Under the pieces are notes generated by a model that saw nothing but the letters and a program-made list of their open reading frames with translations, did no database searches and was not told the DNA's origin. A DNA stretch of 64,000 nucleotides from Paenibacillus sp. SY21-1 (GTDB lineage Bacteria > Bacillota > Bacilli > Paenibacillales > Paenibacillaceae). The position numbers and the translations under genes are program-made. The DNA lies in assembly GCF_005222705.1 (NCBI RefSeq), contig NZ_STGF01000016.1, positions 1 to 64,000 of the forward strand, written 5' to 3'. This document shows positions 34,192 through 42,052 of the stretch, one piece after another; position 1 is the first letter of the stretch, and every line of letters starts with the position of its first letter.

Positions 34192-35924
34192 TTCAAGGAA
34201 TAGGAGCGTCTGCAGGCATTGCGATCGGTCGCGCTTTTGTGCTGCCTAACTGGGAGTGGGAGCTTCCGGAGCAAAAGATCGATGTCGCTGATTTTGCCCG
34301 TGAATTTGAACGCGTATATGAGGGGATTCGCACCTCCAAATCAGAAATCGAGCAGATCAAGGATGAGCTGAAGGATGTTGTCGGCTCGGAGGAAACCCAT
34401 ATATTCGATGCGCATCTGGCTATACTTGACGATCCTGTATTCATGAATGAGATACAAGGCATTATCCAGCGGCAATACAAGGCGGCAGAGGTCGCGGTAA
34501 AAGAGGCGATCGATCATTTTGTGACGATGTTCGATTTGCTGGACGACGAATATATGAAGGAGCGGGCGCTGGATATCAAGGATGTTGGCAACCGGCTGCT
34601 CAAGCATCTGCTTGGAGCTCCCGAAATAACGCTGCCCTCCGATACGCAGCCGTTTATCCTGATCGCCAAGGAGCTGTCGCCATCGCAGCTTGCGCATATC
34701 AATCCCGACCATGTGCTCGGCATCGTGACGCTTGCGGGCAGCACGACGTCCCACTCGGCTATTATGGCAAGAGCGCTTGGCGTACCGCTTGTCGTAGGCA
34801 TTGAGAACAGCCTGGATGAGCCGATTCAGACCGGACAGATTATGGTGATAGACGGCAGCGACGGTTCCCTGTACATCGACCCGGCCGAAGCCATAATCGA
34901 AGCGTATACCGATCGCCATCGCCAGCAGACCGAAGCGAAGCGCAGGCTGCATGTCATCGTTGATCATCATGCGGTTACCCCGGACGGCAAGCGATTGGAG
35001 CTTGCGGCCAACATCAGCTCGCTAAAGGAGCTGGAAATCGCTTTATCGAGCGGAGCGCAGGGAGTGGGCTTGTTCCGGACCGAGTTTCTGTATATGGATC
35101 GCAACCGTTTTCCGCTTGAGGAGGAGCAGTTCGAGGTGTATCGGAGTGTAGCGGAGCGGCTAGGCGGCGAGCATTTGGTCATTCGGACGCTTGATGTCGG
35201 CGGCGACAAGCAATTGGACTATTTCGAACTGCCCGAGGAGGATAATCCATTTTTGGGCTACCGCGCGATTCGTATTTCTCTCGATCAAAAGGATTTGTTT
35301 AAAACGCAGCTTAGGGCGATATTGCGTGCGAGCCACTACGGCCAAGTCAGGTTGATGTATCCGCTCATATCTTCTGTGGAGGAGGTACGGGCAGCCAACG
35401 CGGTGCTGGAGGAAGCGCGCCGCGAGCTGGAGGCTGAAGGCATTCCTTACGATAAGGGAATTAAAATCGGCGTCATGATCGAGGTGCCGGCTGCGGTCGT
35501 CATCGCCGACATGCTGGCGGAGGAAGTCGATTTTTTCAGCATTGGGACAAATGATCTGGTGCAGTTCACGCTCGCTGTGGACCGAATGAACGAGGAGATT
35601 GCCCATCTGTACGACCCTTATCATCCTGCTCTGCTCAGAATGCTCAAGCTTACGGTAGACGCTGCCAAGCGCTGCGGCATTACGGTCGGCGTATGCGGAG
35701 AGCTGGCAGGTGACGTAAGGGCGCTGCCGCTGTGGCTGAGCCTGGACGTTGATGAGCTAAGCATGTCGTCGCATTCCATTCTCCAAGTGAAGGAAAGGCT
35801 GCTTCGCACCTCGCAGCAGGAGAGCAGACAGGCTTGCGAGAAGCTGTTCCACTGCCGTACAAGCGGCGAAATTCTGGGGTTGCTGCAGGAATTTTCAGCT
35901 AAGACAGGCGTCAAGGAAGGGTAA
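34188..35924 (+). CDS. ptsI: PTS enzyme I (phosphoenolpyruvate-protein phosphotransferase)
   Basis: 578 residues. Takes phosphate from PEP and passes it to HPr. N-terminal HPr-binding helices; phospho-His loop GSTTSHSAIMARALGVPLVV; linker; then the PEP-binding barrel with GVGLFRTEFLYM, FSIGTNDLVQFTLAVDR and the catalytic Cys in VGVCGELAGD. It starts within the EIICBA stop (ATGA). No HPr gene sits between or beside them, so HPr must come from elsewhere. It may be a second EI or the only one. Confidence 0.93.
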   Translation: MIQGIGASAGIAIGRAFVLPNWEWELPEQKIDVADFAREFERVYEGIRTSKSEIEQIKDELKDVVGSEETHIFDAHLAILDDPVFMNEIQGIIQRQYKAAEVAVKEAIDHFVTMFDLLDDEYMKERALDIKDVGNRLLKHLLGAPEITLPSDTQPFILIAKELSPSQLAHINPDHVLGIVTLAGSTTSHSAIMARALGVPLVVGIENSLDEPIQTGQIMVIDGSDGSLYIDPAEAIIEAYTDRHRQQTEAKRRLHVIVDHHAVTPDGKRLELAANISSLKELEIALSSGAQGVGLFRTEFLYMDRNRFPLEEEQFEVYRSVAERLGGEHLVIRTLDVGGDKQLDYFELPEEDNPFLGYRAIRISLDQKDLFKTQLRAILRASHYGQVRLMYPLISSVEEVRAANAVLEEARRELEAEGIPYDKGIKIGVMIEVPAAVVIADMLAEEVDFFSIGTNDLVQFTLAVDRMNEEIAHLYDPYHPALLRMLKLTVDAAKRCGITVGVCGELAGDVRALPLWLSLDVDELSMSSHSILQVKERLLRTSQQESRQACEKLFHCRTSGEILGLLQEFSAKTGVKEG

Positions 35925-35995
35925 GCGGAGCTTTGCAGAGGTCGTTTAGCTGGCGATAGCCCTATTCTACAAGTCGCCGGCTCCCTTCCATATTA

Positions 35996-36022
35996 AAAAG
36001 CGACTGGATTAACCCAGTCGCT
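35996..36022 (-). terminator. terminator of the DJ-1/PfpI gene
   Basis: AGCGACTGG and CCAGTCGCT close a six-base loop; the A-run at its left gives a U-run on the minus strand. The stem overlaps the last codons of the gene. Confidence 0.7.
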
Positions 36023-36539
36023 GCTCCAACGCATCAACAAACGCTTTGGCATATGGCGGGAGATCGGGCGGCCTGCGGGCGGAAATGAGGTTGCCGTCGA
36101 CGACGACCGGCTCATCGAACCAGATGGAGCCGGCATTCTCCATATCATCACGAATACCAGGTGTAGACGTGACTTTGCGTCCTTGCAAAATTTTAGCTGA
36201 GATCAGAACCCAGCCTGCATGGCAGATTTGCCCGATCGGCTTGTCGGCTGCGTCAAGCTCCTTCACGAGCTCCAGCACTTTAGGATAACGGCGGAGCTTG
36301 TCAGGCGCCCAACCGCCAGGCACAAGCAGTCCGGCAATATCCGCGCTGTTCACCTCGTCAAAGGACAAATCGGCGGTGGCGGGCACGCCGTATTTGCCGA
36401 TATGGGTTTTTCCTTTCTCCGGCCCTGCATAAAGCACGGTCGCGCCGGCTTCGCGAACCCGATACACGGGATACCATAGCTCCAGATCCTCGAATTCATC
36501 GTCAAGCAAGCAAATGACGGTTTGATTTTGCAATGTCAA
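36009..36539 (-). CDS. DJ-1/PfpI family protein
   Basis: 176 residues. Flavodoxin-like fold with the nucleophile elbow QICHAGWVLI (Cys) and GLLVPGGWAPDKLRRYP, as in PfpI and YfkM-type general stress proteins with deglycase or protease activity claimed. TTG 36539 is the likely start: GGAGGGG lies six bases upstream. Cytoplasmic. Divergent from the VanZ gene, whose start is 54 bases away. Confidence 0.88.
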   Translation of the reverse strand: MTLQNQTVICLLDDEFEDLELWYPVYRVREAGATVLYAGPEKGKTHIGKYGVPATADLSFDEVNSADIAGLLVPGGWAPDKLRRYPKVLELVKELDAADKPIGQICHAGWVLISAKILQGRKVTSTPGIRDDMENAGSIWFDEPVVVDGNLISARRPPDLPPYAKAFVDALEQRLG

Positions 36540-36592
36540 TGTATTCCCCTCCGTCTATTAGATTTCTCTATCATTGTAACGAAGGAGCCGAG

Positions 36593-37045
36593 ATGAAGCA
36601 AACGACACCTAACAATCGAAATCGCTCTGCCTCTCAATGGACAGTCCGAAGGCTGCTGAGGTTTATTCCCGCCGTCGTCTGGATGGCGGTTATTTTCGCC
36701 TTGTCTTCACGGACTGGAGACGAGATTGGCGCGTTTTTGCCTTTTTTCCAAAGAATGTTTCCCTTTATGACCGATTTTAACTGGGGGCATTTTGTTTCCT
36801 ATTTCATATTGGCCATGACGCTGGATTACGGTATCGGCGCAAAAGCGGACAGACTTCCGGTAAAGGCTGCCATTGTGCTGATTGCCGGTCTATACGGCAT
36901 TTCCGACGAATACCACCAATCGTTTGTCGGGGGAAGAACGCCGGACTGGATCGACGTCCGCAACGATATGATCGGCGCAGCCATATGGACGGCCGCTATT
37001 GCGATTCCCGCGCTGCGCAAACGCTGGCGGAAGCTCGCGCCTTGA
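36593..37045 (+). CDS. VanZ family membrane protein
   Basis: 150 residues, four membrane helices. The VanZ signature is present: RFIPAVVWMAVIFALSSRTG, then FNWGHFVSYFILAMTL and YGISDEYHQSFVGGRTPDW with DVRNDMIGAAIW. VanZ-like proteins are linked to mild teicoplanin tolerance in one case, but most have no known role. ATG 36593 follows GAAGGAG by six bases; the open frame before it overlaps the divergent gene. Confidence 0.88.
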   Translation: MKQTTPNNRNRSASQWTVRRLLRFIPAVVWMAVIFALSSRTGDEIGAFLPFFQRMFPFMTDFNWGHFVSYFILAMTLDYGIGAKADRLPVKAAIVLIAGLYGISDEYHQSFVGGRTPDWIDVRNDMIGAAIWTAAIAIPALRKRWRKLAP

Positions 37046-37215
37046 CGTCGTGAGCGCATCCGAAGAGGGAGCTCGCGATCTCTTTTTGGATAGTAAAAAT
37101 TACATAGCGCGTCGAGCAGGAATTTTGCCAAAAAAGGTCGAATCCATTATCCAATGCCAATTTAAAACCGGATTCATACTTTTATAGTTGCCGATTTAAG
37201 AGGGAGTGGACCCAA

Positions 37216-37629
37216 TTGCAAAAGAGGTGTCATTGTGGTGACATCATGAAGATGAAGCTGCGCACAGTCATTTATTCGGGCAAGGTGGAAATTGACAATG
37301 TTCCGATCTATTCTTGCTCCAGCTGCAACACAAGCGAGGTTTTTCCGGAGGTCAAGCCTGATTTGACCGGGCTGATCGCACAGCTTGGAGCAGAGCCTGA
37401 CAGACAGACCTTTTTATTCAACGAATGTAACGAATGGGCAGATTTGCTCGTCGAAGTAAAGTCGACTAAACAGCAGCCCGACCAGCAGGCGGTCCAACGC
37501 CTCATTGAAGATCGGGTCAACAAATTGCTCGATTTGTACTTGCTTGCCCAATCGTTACAAGATGATGACTGGATGGCTGACATACACAAACGATTGGGCC
37601 AGCTTAGCTTGCGATTCTCGCATACATAG
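37216..37629 (+). CDS. YgiT-like zinc-finger protein
   Basis: 137 residues. An N-terminal Cys4-type finger, CHCG at about 5-8 and CSSC at about 33-36, spans YSGKVEIDNVPIYSCSSC, as in YgiT/MqsA-like zinc domains. The rest is helical (VQRLIEDRVNKLLDLYLLAQ) without a recognised DNA-binding domain. TTG 37216 has GAGGGAG eight bases upstream and keeps the first CxC pair; the ATG at 37246 would lose it. No toxin gene is next to it. Confidence 0.65.
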   Translation: MQKRCHCGDIMKMKLRTVIYSGKVEIDNVPIYSCSSCNTSEVFPEVKPDLTGLIAQLGAEPDRQTFLFNECNEWADLLVEVKSTKQQPDQQAVQRLIEDRVNKLLDLYLLAQSLQDDDWMADIHKRLGQLSLRFSHT

Positions 37630-37651
37630 GTTGCGAGCCTGCCTAAATAGT

Positions 37652-37708
37652 GACAGGGATGGTTAGAAAGCGTTGGAAACGCGCTTCCGAACTGTCCCTT
37701 CTTTTTTT
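37652..37708 (+). terminator. terminator before ccpA
   Basis: GGGATGGTTAGAAAGCG pairs imperfectly with CGCGCTTCCGAACTGTCCC, followed by a long T-run. Confidence 0.65.
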
Positions 37709-37780
37709 GAAACTTTGTCTAAAATGCAAATGAAAAACCAATGAAAGCTCGAAACAACTGGGTTTTTGGCGTCTTTTGCT

Positions 37781-37809
37781 TTGCGTTGCCTTGTCCTTTA
37801 TGCTATGAT
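37781..37809 (+). promoter_or_regulatory. candidate ccpA promoter
   Basis: TTGCGT (37781-37786), 17 nt, TATGAT (37804-37809). This leaves a leader of about 150 bases before ccpA with no clear structure. Confidence 0.5.
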
Positions 37810-37963
37810 TACGAGTAACATAGGAGTGCGAGTTTAAGCTGGAAGAATGATAAGTTCATTTACTTATACCTGACTTCCGTAATGACGCGCAAGCGCATTG
37901 GAATCGCCGGAAGGCGTGAACACTCGATTGTGCAACAATCTGAGCTAATGGAGAGGAAGCACT

Positions 37964-38968
37964 GTGACGGTAACCATTTATGATGTAGCAAGAGAAGCAG
38001 GAGTGTCGATGGCTACGGTTTCGCGGGTGGTCAATAATAATCCGAATGTGAAGCCAGCAACCCGCAAGAAAGTATATGAAGCAATTGAGCGTCTCGGCTA
38101 TCGTCCAAACGCCGTTGCAAGAGGCTTGGCCAGCAAGAAAACAACAACGGTAGGCGTCGTTATTCCCGACATCTCCAACGCGATTTTTGCCGAAGTGGCG
38201 CGCGGTATTGAAGATATTGCAAATATGTACCACTATAATATTATTTTGTGCAATGCGGATAAGAAGAAGGATAAGGAAATCCGCGTTATTAATACGCTTT
38301 TGGAGAAGCAGGTGGACGGCTTGCTGTTCATGGGCGGGGCCGTAACCGAGGAGCATATGCAAGCGTTCAAGACGGCGAATGTGCCGATCGTTCTATGTGC
38401 AACCTCCGATGAGAGCGGGCAAATCCCATCTGTCGACATCAACCATGAAGAAGCTGCCTACGATGCGGTTAAAAGCTTGCTCGATCAAGGCCACACCCGG
38501 GTAGCGATGATAAGCGGTACGCTGCAGGACCCGTCGCTTGGCTATGCGAGATATCAAGGCTATAAACGCGCGCTGGAGACGGCAGGCATCGCTTACGATG
38601 ATACGCTTGTTCGCATCGGCAATTACCGTTACGAATCCGGAACGGACGCGGTCAACTATTTCATTGGCCTGGATTCCCGCCCGACGGCTATATTCTCGGC
38701 TACTGACGAAATGGCGATTGGCGCCATTCACGGCATTCAGGACGCCGGTCTTAAAGTTCCGGCCGATATTTCAGTCATCAGCGTGGACAACAGCCGGATG
38801 GCATCGATGGTAAGACCGCAGCTGACGGCGGTAGCGCAGCCGATGTACGATATTGGCGCCGTTTCGATGCGTTTGCTGACGAAGCTTATGAAGAAAGAAA
38901 ATGTAGATCATTCAAAAGTTGTGCTGCCGCATGAGCTTGTCGTACGGCAATCGGTAAGGGGCCAGTAG
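37964..38968 (+). CDS. ccpA: catabolite control protein A
   Basis: 334 residues, LacI-GalR family. The headpiece TIYDVAREAGVSMATVSRVV and the hinge RPNAVARGLASKKT are those of CcpA; the core then begins TVGVVIPDISNAIFAEVARG, and C-terminal blocks include SATDEMAIGAIHGIQDAG. CcpA binds cre sites with HPr-Ser46-P and controls carbon overflow genes such as acsA. GTG 37964 follows GAGAGGAAG. The next gene starts within a few bases. In Bacillus the acu/acsA cluster also lies near ccpA. Confidence 0.95.
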   Translation: MTVTIYDVAREAGVSMATVSRVVNNNPNVKPATRKKVYEAIERLGYRPNAVARGLASKKTTTVGVVIPDISNAIFAEVARGIEDIANMYHYNIILCNADKKKDKEIRVINTLLEKQVDGLLFMGGAVTEEHMQAFKTANVPIVLCATSDESGQIPSVDINHEEAAYDAVKSLLDQGHTRVAMISGTLQDPSLGYARYQGYKRALETAGIAYDDTLVRIGNYRYESGTDAVNYFIGLDSRPTAIFSATDEMAIGAIHGIQDAGLKVPADISVISVDNSRMASMVRPQLTAVAQPMYDIGAVSMRLLTKLMKKENVDHSKVVLPHELVVRQSVRGQ

Positions 38969-38972
38969 ATTG

Positions 38973-39671
38973 ATGTCGTTTAACAAAATTGGTATTATCG
39001 GCGCAATGGCCGAAGAAATCGAATTGCTGCATCGACAGGTCGAGCATCCGGTGCAGACAGCCAAAGCGGGAATCGATTATTACGAAGGCAAGCTGCACGG
39101 CAAATCGGTCATTTTCTGCAAGTCCGGTGTCGGCAAGGTTAACGCAGCCGTATGTACGCAGATTTTACTGGATATGGGCGCAGATTGCGTGTTGTTCACC
39201 GGCGTAGCCGGTGCGGTTGATCCGCGGCTGAACATTGGAGATATTGTCATTTCGACAAGCTGTATTCAACACGACATGGATTGTTCGCCGCTCGGCTTTG
39301 CCCGTGGCACGATTCCATTCCATGCCCGTTCCGAGTTCGTCGCCGACAGCCGTCTGATCGAGCTGGCAGAGGCGGCCGGTTCAAAACATTTTGCAAACCG
39401 CAGCCTGAAAGGTGTTGTGCTGTCTGGCGATCAGTTTATTGCCAGTCGTGAGACGGTTAAGCTGCTGCATGATACGTTTCACGGCGCTTGCGCCGAAATG
39501 GAAGGAGCTGCGGTTGCTCAAGTATGCGATATGAACGAGAAGCCGTTCGTAATCATCCGCTCCATGTCGGATAAGGCTGACGGGTCCGCTCATGTGAACT
39601 TTGCGGAATTCACCATTACCGCTTCTAACAACTCCTTTCAGATGATCGATGAGATCGTCAAGCATAGCTAA
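38973..39671 (+). CDS. mtnN: 5'-methylthioadenosine/S-adenosylhomocysteine nucleosidase
   Basis: About 232 residues. Cleaves adenine from MTA and SAH in the methionine salvage and activated-methyl cycles. Family blocks: KIGIIGAMAEEIELL, FCKSGVGKVNAA, LFTGVAGAVD, GDQFIAS, AEMEGAAVAQVC with the catalytic Glu-Met-Glu, and IRSMSDKADGSA with the catalytic Asp. It starts four bases after the ccpA stop; a TTG at 38970 is a slightly better-spaced alternative start. The ccpA-mtnN linkage is an operon by position. Confidence 0.95.
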   Translation: MSFNKIGIIGAMAEEIELLHRQVEHPVQTAKAGIDYYEGKLHGKSVIFCKSGVGKVNAAVCTQILLDMGADCVLFTGVAGAVDPRLNIGDIVISTSCIQHDMDCSPLGFARGTIPFHARSEFVADSRLIELAEAAGSKHFANRSLKGVVLSGDQFIASRETVKLLHDTFHGACAEMEGAAVAQVCDMNEKPFVIIRSMSDKADGSAHVNFAEFTITASNNSFQMIDEIVKHS

Positions 39672-39720
39672 GTGCGAATTCATCGCTCGGCCGCTCCCGG
39701 CTGATTGGCGAGTATAGAAA

Positions 39721-39753
39721 GACAGCGAGCGTTCTGCTCGCTGTCTTTTTTTC
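39721..39753 (+). terminator. terminator of ccpA-mtnN
   Basis: AGACAGCGAGC and GCTCGCTGTCT form a perfect 11-bp stem; loop of five; T-run. Confidence 0.85.
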
Positions 39754-39819
39754 CATGATACGTTTCTTGCCTCGTTTCTCCATGGTTGCTTGGCTCCGGA
39801 GTTTTGAGTTTTCAGCTCG

Positions 39820-41007
39820 CTAACAGATATCTTGCGTAACAATAGCCTGCGTTTGACGGTTTTTAGCGGTAATTTCTACGCGCCGCGGCATGACCCCAAT
39901 CTCTTTTTCATCGTCAAGCCAATACAGCGGCAGAGTATGTGGACTTGAGGCAGCCCATTTGTTCATCCATTCCTTGGGAAGCGTCTGCTTGCGGCCAGCG
40001 GAAAGCTCGCCAAGCAACGGATGATCGATCATCGTAAGCCAGACAAGCGACCAGGCTCGGGGAACCACCCGAAACAGGTCATAACCTCCTCCTCCGAGCG
40101 CTACCCAGCGGCCTTGCGTATATTGGCGAGCAAGCTTTTGGATGAGCAGGGGCATCTCGACATAGATGTTCATGCTGCAATGGATATGGGACAGCGGATC
40201 GTACGCATGCGCATCGCAGCCATGCTGGCTGACGATAATATCCGGTTTAAAGGCTTCGATGACTTTGACAATGGTGCTTGAAAAACACTCCAGCCAGGAT
40301 TCATCCTCGGTATAAGGCTCAACCGGCATATTAAAGGAAGTTCCGAAGCCTTGATCGATTCCCTTCTCATAGACATAACCCGTGCCGGGGAATAAAAACT
40401 TTCCGGTTTCATGAATCGAATAGGTGCAAACATCGGGATCATCGTAAAAAATCCATTGCACGCCGTCACCGTGATGCACATCGGTATCAATATAAAGAAC
40501 GCGAGCGCCATATTTTTCACGAATGTGACGAATAGCGATGGAGGCGTCATTATAGATGCAAAAGCCGGCAGCCCGCTCGGGAAACGCGTGATGCAGACCG
40601 CCCGCCATGTGGTAGGCATGTTTGGCAGCGCCAGACATAACAGCATCAGCGGCATATAAGGACCCGCTTGCGATGGAACACGCGGCTTGATGCAGACCGG
40701 GAAAATAGAAGGTATCCTCCATGTCGATCCCGTGCTGCTGGGCGATGCTGATTGCCTCGGGCGTGGGGGCGCTTTCGCTAAGCTGCTTGATCGCTGCAAT
40801 ATAGTCCTCTCGATGCACAAGCGAAAGCATGCGTTCGAGCTCAGGATGGGTTGAGGGGGGCTGCACGATCTGCTCCTCCTTCAAGGCATGAACGGCTTTA
40901 AGCAGGTCCATCGTCAGCTCCAGGCGAATCGGATTGAACGGATGATCCTCGCCAAACTTATAGCGGCTTGAGCCGGGATGATAAATGAACTGAACATCAG
41001 AAGACAT
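39820..41007 (-). CDS. acuC: acetoin utilization protein AcuC (class I/II deacetylase fold)
   Basis: 395 residues. Zn-dependent deacetylase; in Bacillus it removes the acetyl group from AcsA lysine and reactivates it. Motifs: AGGLHHAFPE (catalytic His pair), GFCIYNDASIAI, YIDTDVHHGDGVQ (Zn Asp and His), SQHGCDAHAYDPLSH and LGGGGYD. ATG 41007 has AGGAGG upstream, directly next to a hairpin repeat. Same strand as acuA, with 88 bases of repeat DNA between. acuB, which lies between acuA and acuC in B. subtilis, is absent. Confidence 0.93.
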   Translation of the reverse strand: MSSDVQFIYHPGSSRYKFGEDHPFNPIRLELTMDLLKAVHALKEEQIVQPPSTHPELERMLSLVHREDYIAAIKQLSESAPTPEAISIAQQHGIDMEDTFYFPGLHQAACSIASGSLYAADAVMSGAAKHAYHMAGGLHHAFPERAAGFCIYNDASIAIRHIREKYGARVLYIDTDVHHGDGVQWIFYDDPDVCTYSIHETGKFLFPGTGYVYEKGIDQGFGTSFNMPVEPYTEDESWLECFSSTIVKVIEAFKPDIIVSQHGCDAHAYDPLSHIHCSMNIYVEMPLLIQKLARQYTQGRWVALGGGGYDLFRVVPRAWSLVWLTMIDHPLLGELSAGRKQTLPKEWMNKWAASSPHTLPLYWLDDEKEIGVMPRRVEITAKNRQTQAIVTQDIC

Positions 41008-41021
41008 GTTAATCCTCCTAA

Positions 41022-41097
41022 AGGTTTGCGAAGCAAACCTACTTCGTAAGCATGGACTTAGGTTTGCGAAGCAAACCTACTTCGTAAGCATGGGCTT
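41022..41097. repeat. two tandem copies of a 38-bp hairpin repeat
   Basis: 41022-41059 and 41060-41097 are identical except for one base (GGACTT versus GGGCTT). Each copy contains AGGTTTGC-GAA-GCAAACCT, a perfect 8-bp stem, followed by ACTTCGTAAGCATGG. The array fills the acuA-acuC gap, runs into the acuA stop codon on one side and abuts the acuC ribosome binding site on the other. Confidence 0.9.
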
Positions 41098-41731
41098 AAT
41101 ACATGAATCGTTGTCTAAAGCGAACCCGATCGAATTGCTCGACGGAGCTTAGCGGAACTTCCTTGCCTATTTTGACCATCAGACAGTTGGCGGGGTGAGC
41201 GCAAATTTCCGGATCATCGGTGGCGAACCAGATCATGCCTACCGATTTCATCAGCTTCTCCATCATTTTACGGTAATCCCACACGTTCAGTCCTGTTCCT
41301 TCCAAATCCCAGTGCCAATAATATTCCGTCGTAAATACGATCATATTGTCTAATTGCCCTTCGGCGAAAGCAAGCTCAATCATACGTTTGCCTAGACCAA
41401 GACCGCGGTAATCGTCAGCTACTTCAATCGCACCAAGCTCGATTAAATCGGTCATGCCGCCCTCTGACCAGCGCTCCAGCTCATCGGCATAATGAAAGGT
41501 CACGTACCCGATAATCAGGCTGCCCTCACGGGCCAGAATAATCCGTCCTTCCTCCAGAGCGGCTATTTCGACGAGCGCCTCGTGCTGCTCGTGTGGCTGA
41601 CGAAAGGCATCCAATTTCATGTGCATGCCCATGGTTAATAAAGTTTCCGGAGCTACAGGGCCTTCAATAATAAGCTCGCGGCTTTCGTTAAGCTGCAGTT
41701 GCTCGCGATGCAAGCGCTTTCGATGCAACAA
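41096..41731 (-). CDS. acuA: acetoin utilization acetyltransferase AcuA (GNAT)
   Basis: 211 residues. GNAT enzyme that acetylates the catalytic lysine of AcsA and turns it off. The acetyl-CoA motif is DDYRGLGLGKRMIELAF (about 110-126). Family-specific blocks follow: MIVFTTEYYWHWDLEG and NVWDYRKMMEKLMKSVGM, with NCLMVKIG near the end. It has the expected length and lies divergent from acsA, as in Bacillus. It likely begins a two-gene unit with acuC. AGGAGG precedes the ATG. Confidence 0.93.
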   Translation of the reverse strand: MLHRKRLHREQLQLNESRELIIEGPVAPETLLTMGMHMKLDAFRQPHEQHEALVEIAALEEGRIILAREGSLIIGYVTFHYADELERWSEGGMTDLIELGAIEVADDYRGLGLGKRMIELAFAEGQLDNMIVFTTEYYWHWDLEGTGLNVWDYRKMMEKLMKSVGMIWFATDDPEICAHPANCLMVKIGKEVPLSSVEQFDRVRFRQRFMY

Positions 41732-41918
41732 GGCTGAACCTCCTTAATGGAAATATGACCAAGCCTGTGATGGAGAAAATAGGACGGTAGCAATGCCGGT
41801 GCAGTTTACCCGTCAGCGGATAAATATTCGTGCGTGGAATCAAGGAAGCTGTTCCCTCTATTAAGGTTATAACAAACCTTCGGGCAAATGAAAAGCGTAG
41901 GCGAATAGAAAATGGTTA

Positions 41919-41927
41919 TGCTATAAT
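41919..41927 (+). promoter_or_regulatory. extended -10 promoter of acsA
   Basis: TGCTATAAT has the TGn extension and a perfect -10 box (41922-41927), about 125 bases before acsA. No good -35 is seen. The rest of the 41732-42052 gap holds the divergent control region and no gene. Confidence 0.5.
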
Positions 41928-42000
41928 GATGGTGGCGGTTTCATGCCGCAGGAGTCAGCCATTCGGAACGAGAGTTCGATAACGGATGGGGATTGCTTTT

Positions 42001-42014
42001 TGAAAGCGTATACT
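42001..42014 (+). promoter_or_regulatory. candidate cre site upstream of acsA
   Basis: TGAAAGCGTATACT fits 12 of 14 positions of the CcpA box TGWAANCGNTNWCA. It lies downstream of the promoter, where CcpA acts as a roadblock in B. subtilis acsA. Confidence 0.4.
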
Positions 42015-42052
42015 TGCGGCAAGCAAGAGAGATTTCATGGGAGAGTGATAGC

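Noticed and set aside
41022..41097. CRISPR array
   Set aside because: There are only two copies, joined without spacers, and no cas genes. It is a tandem hairpin repeat.
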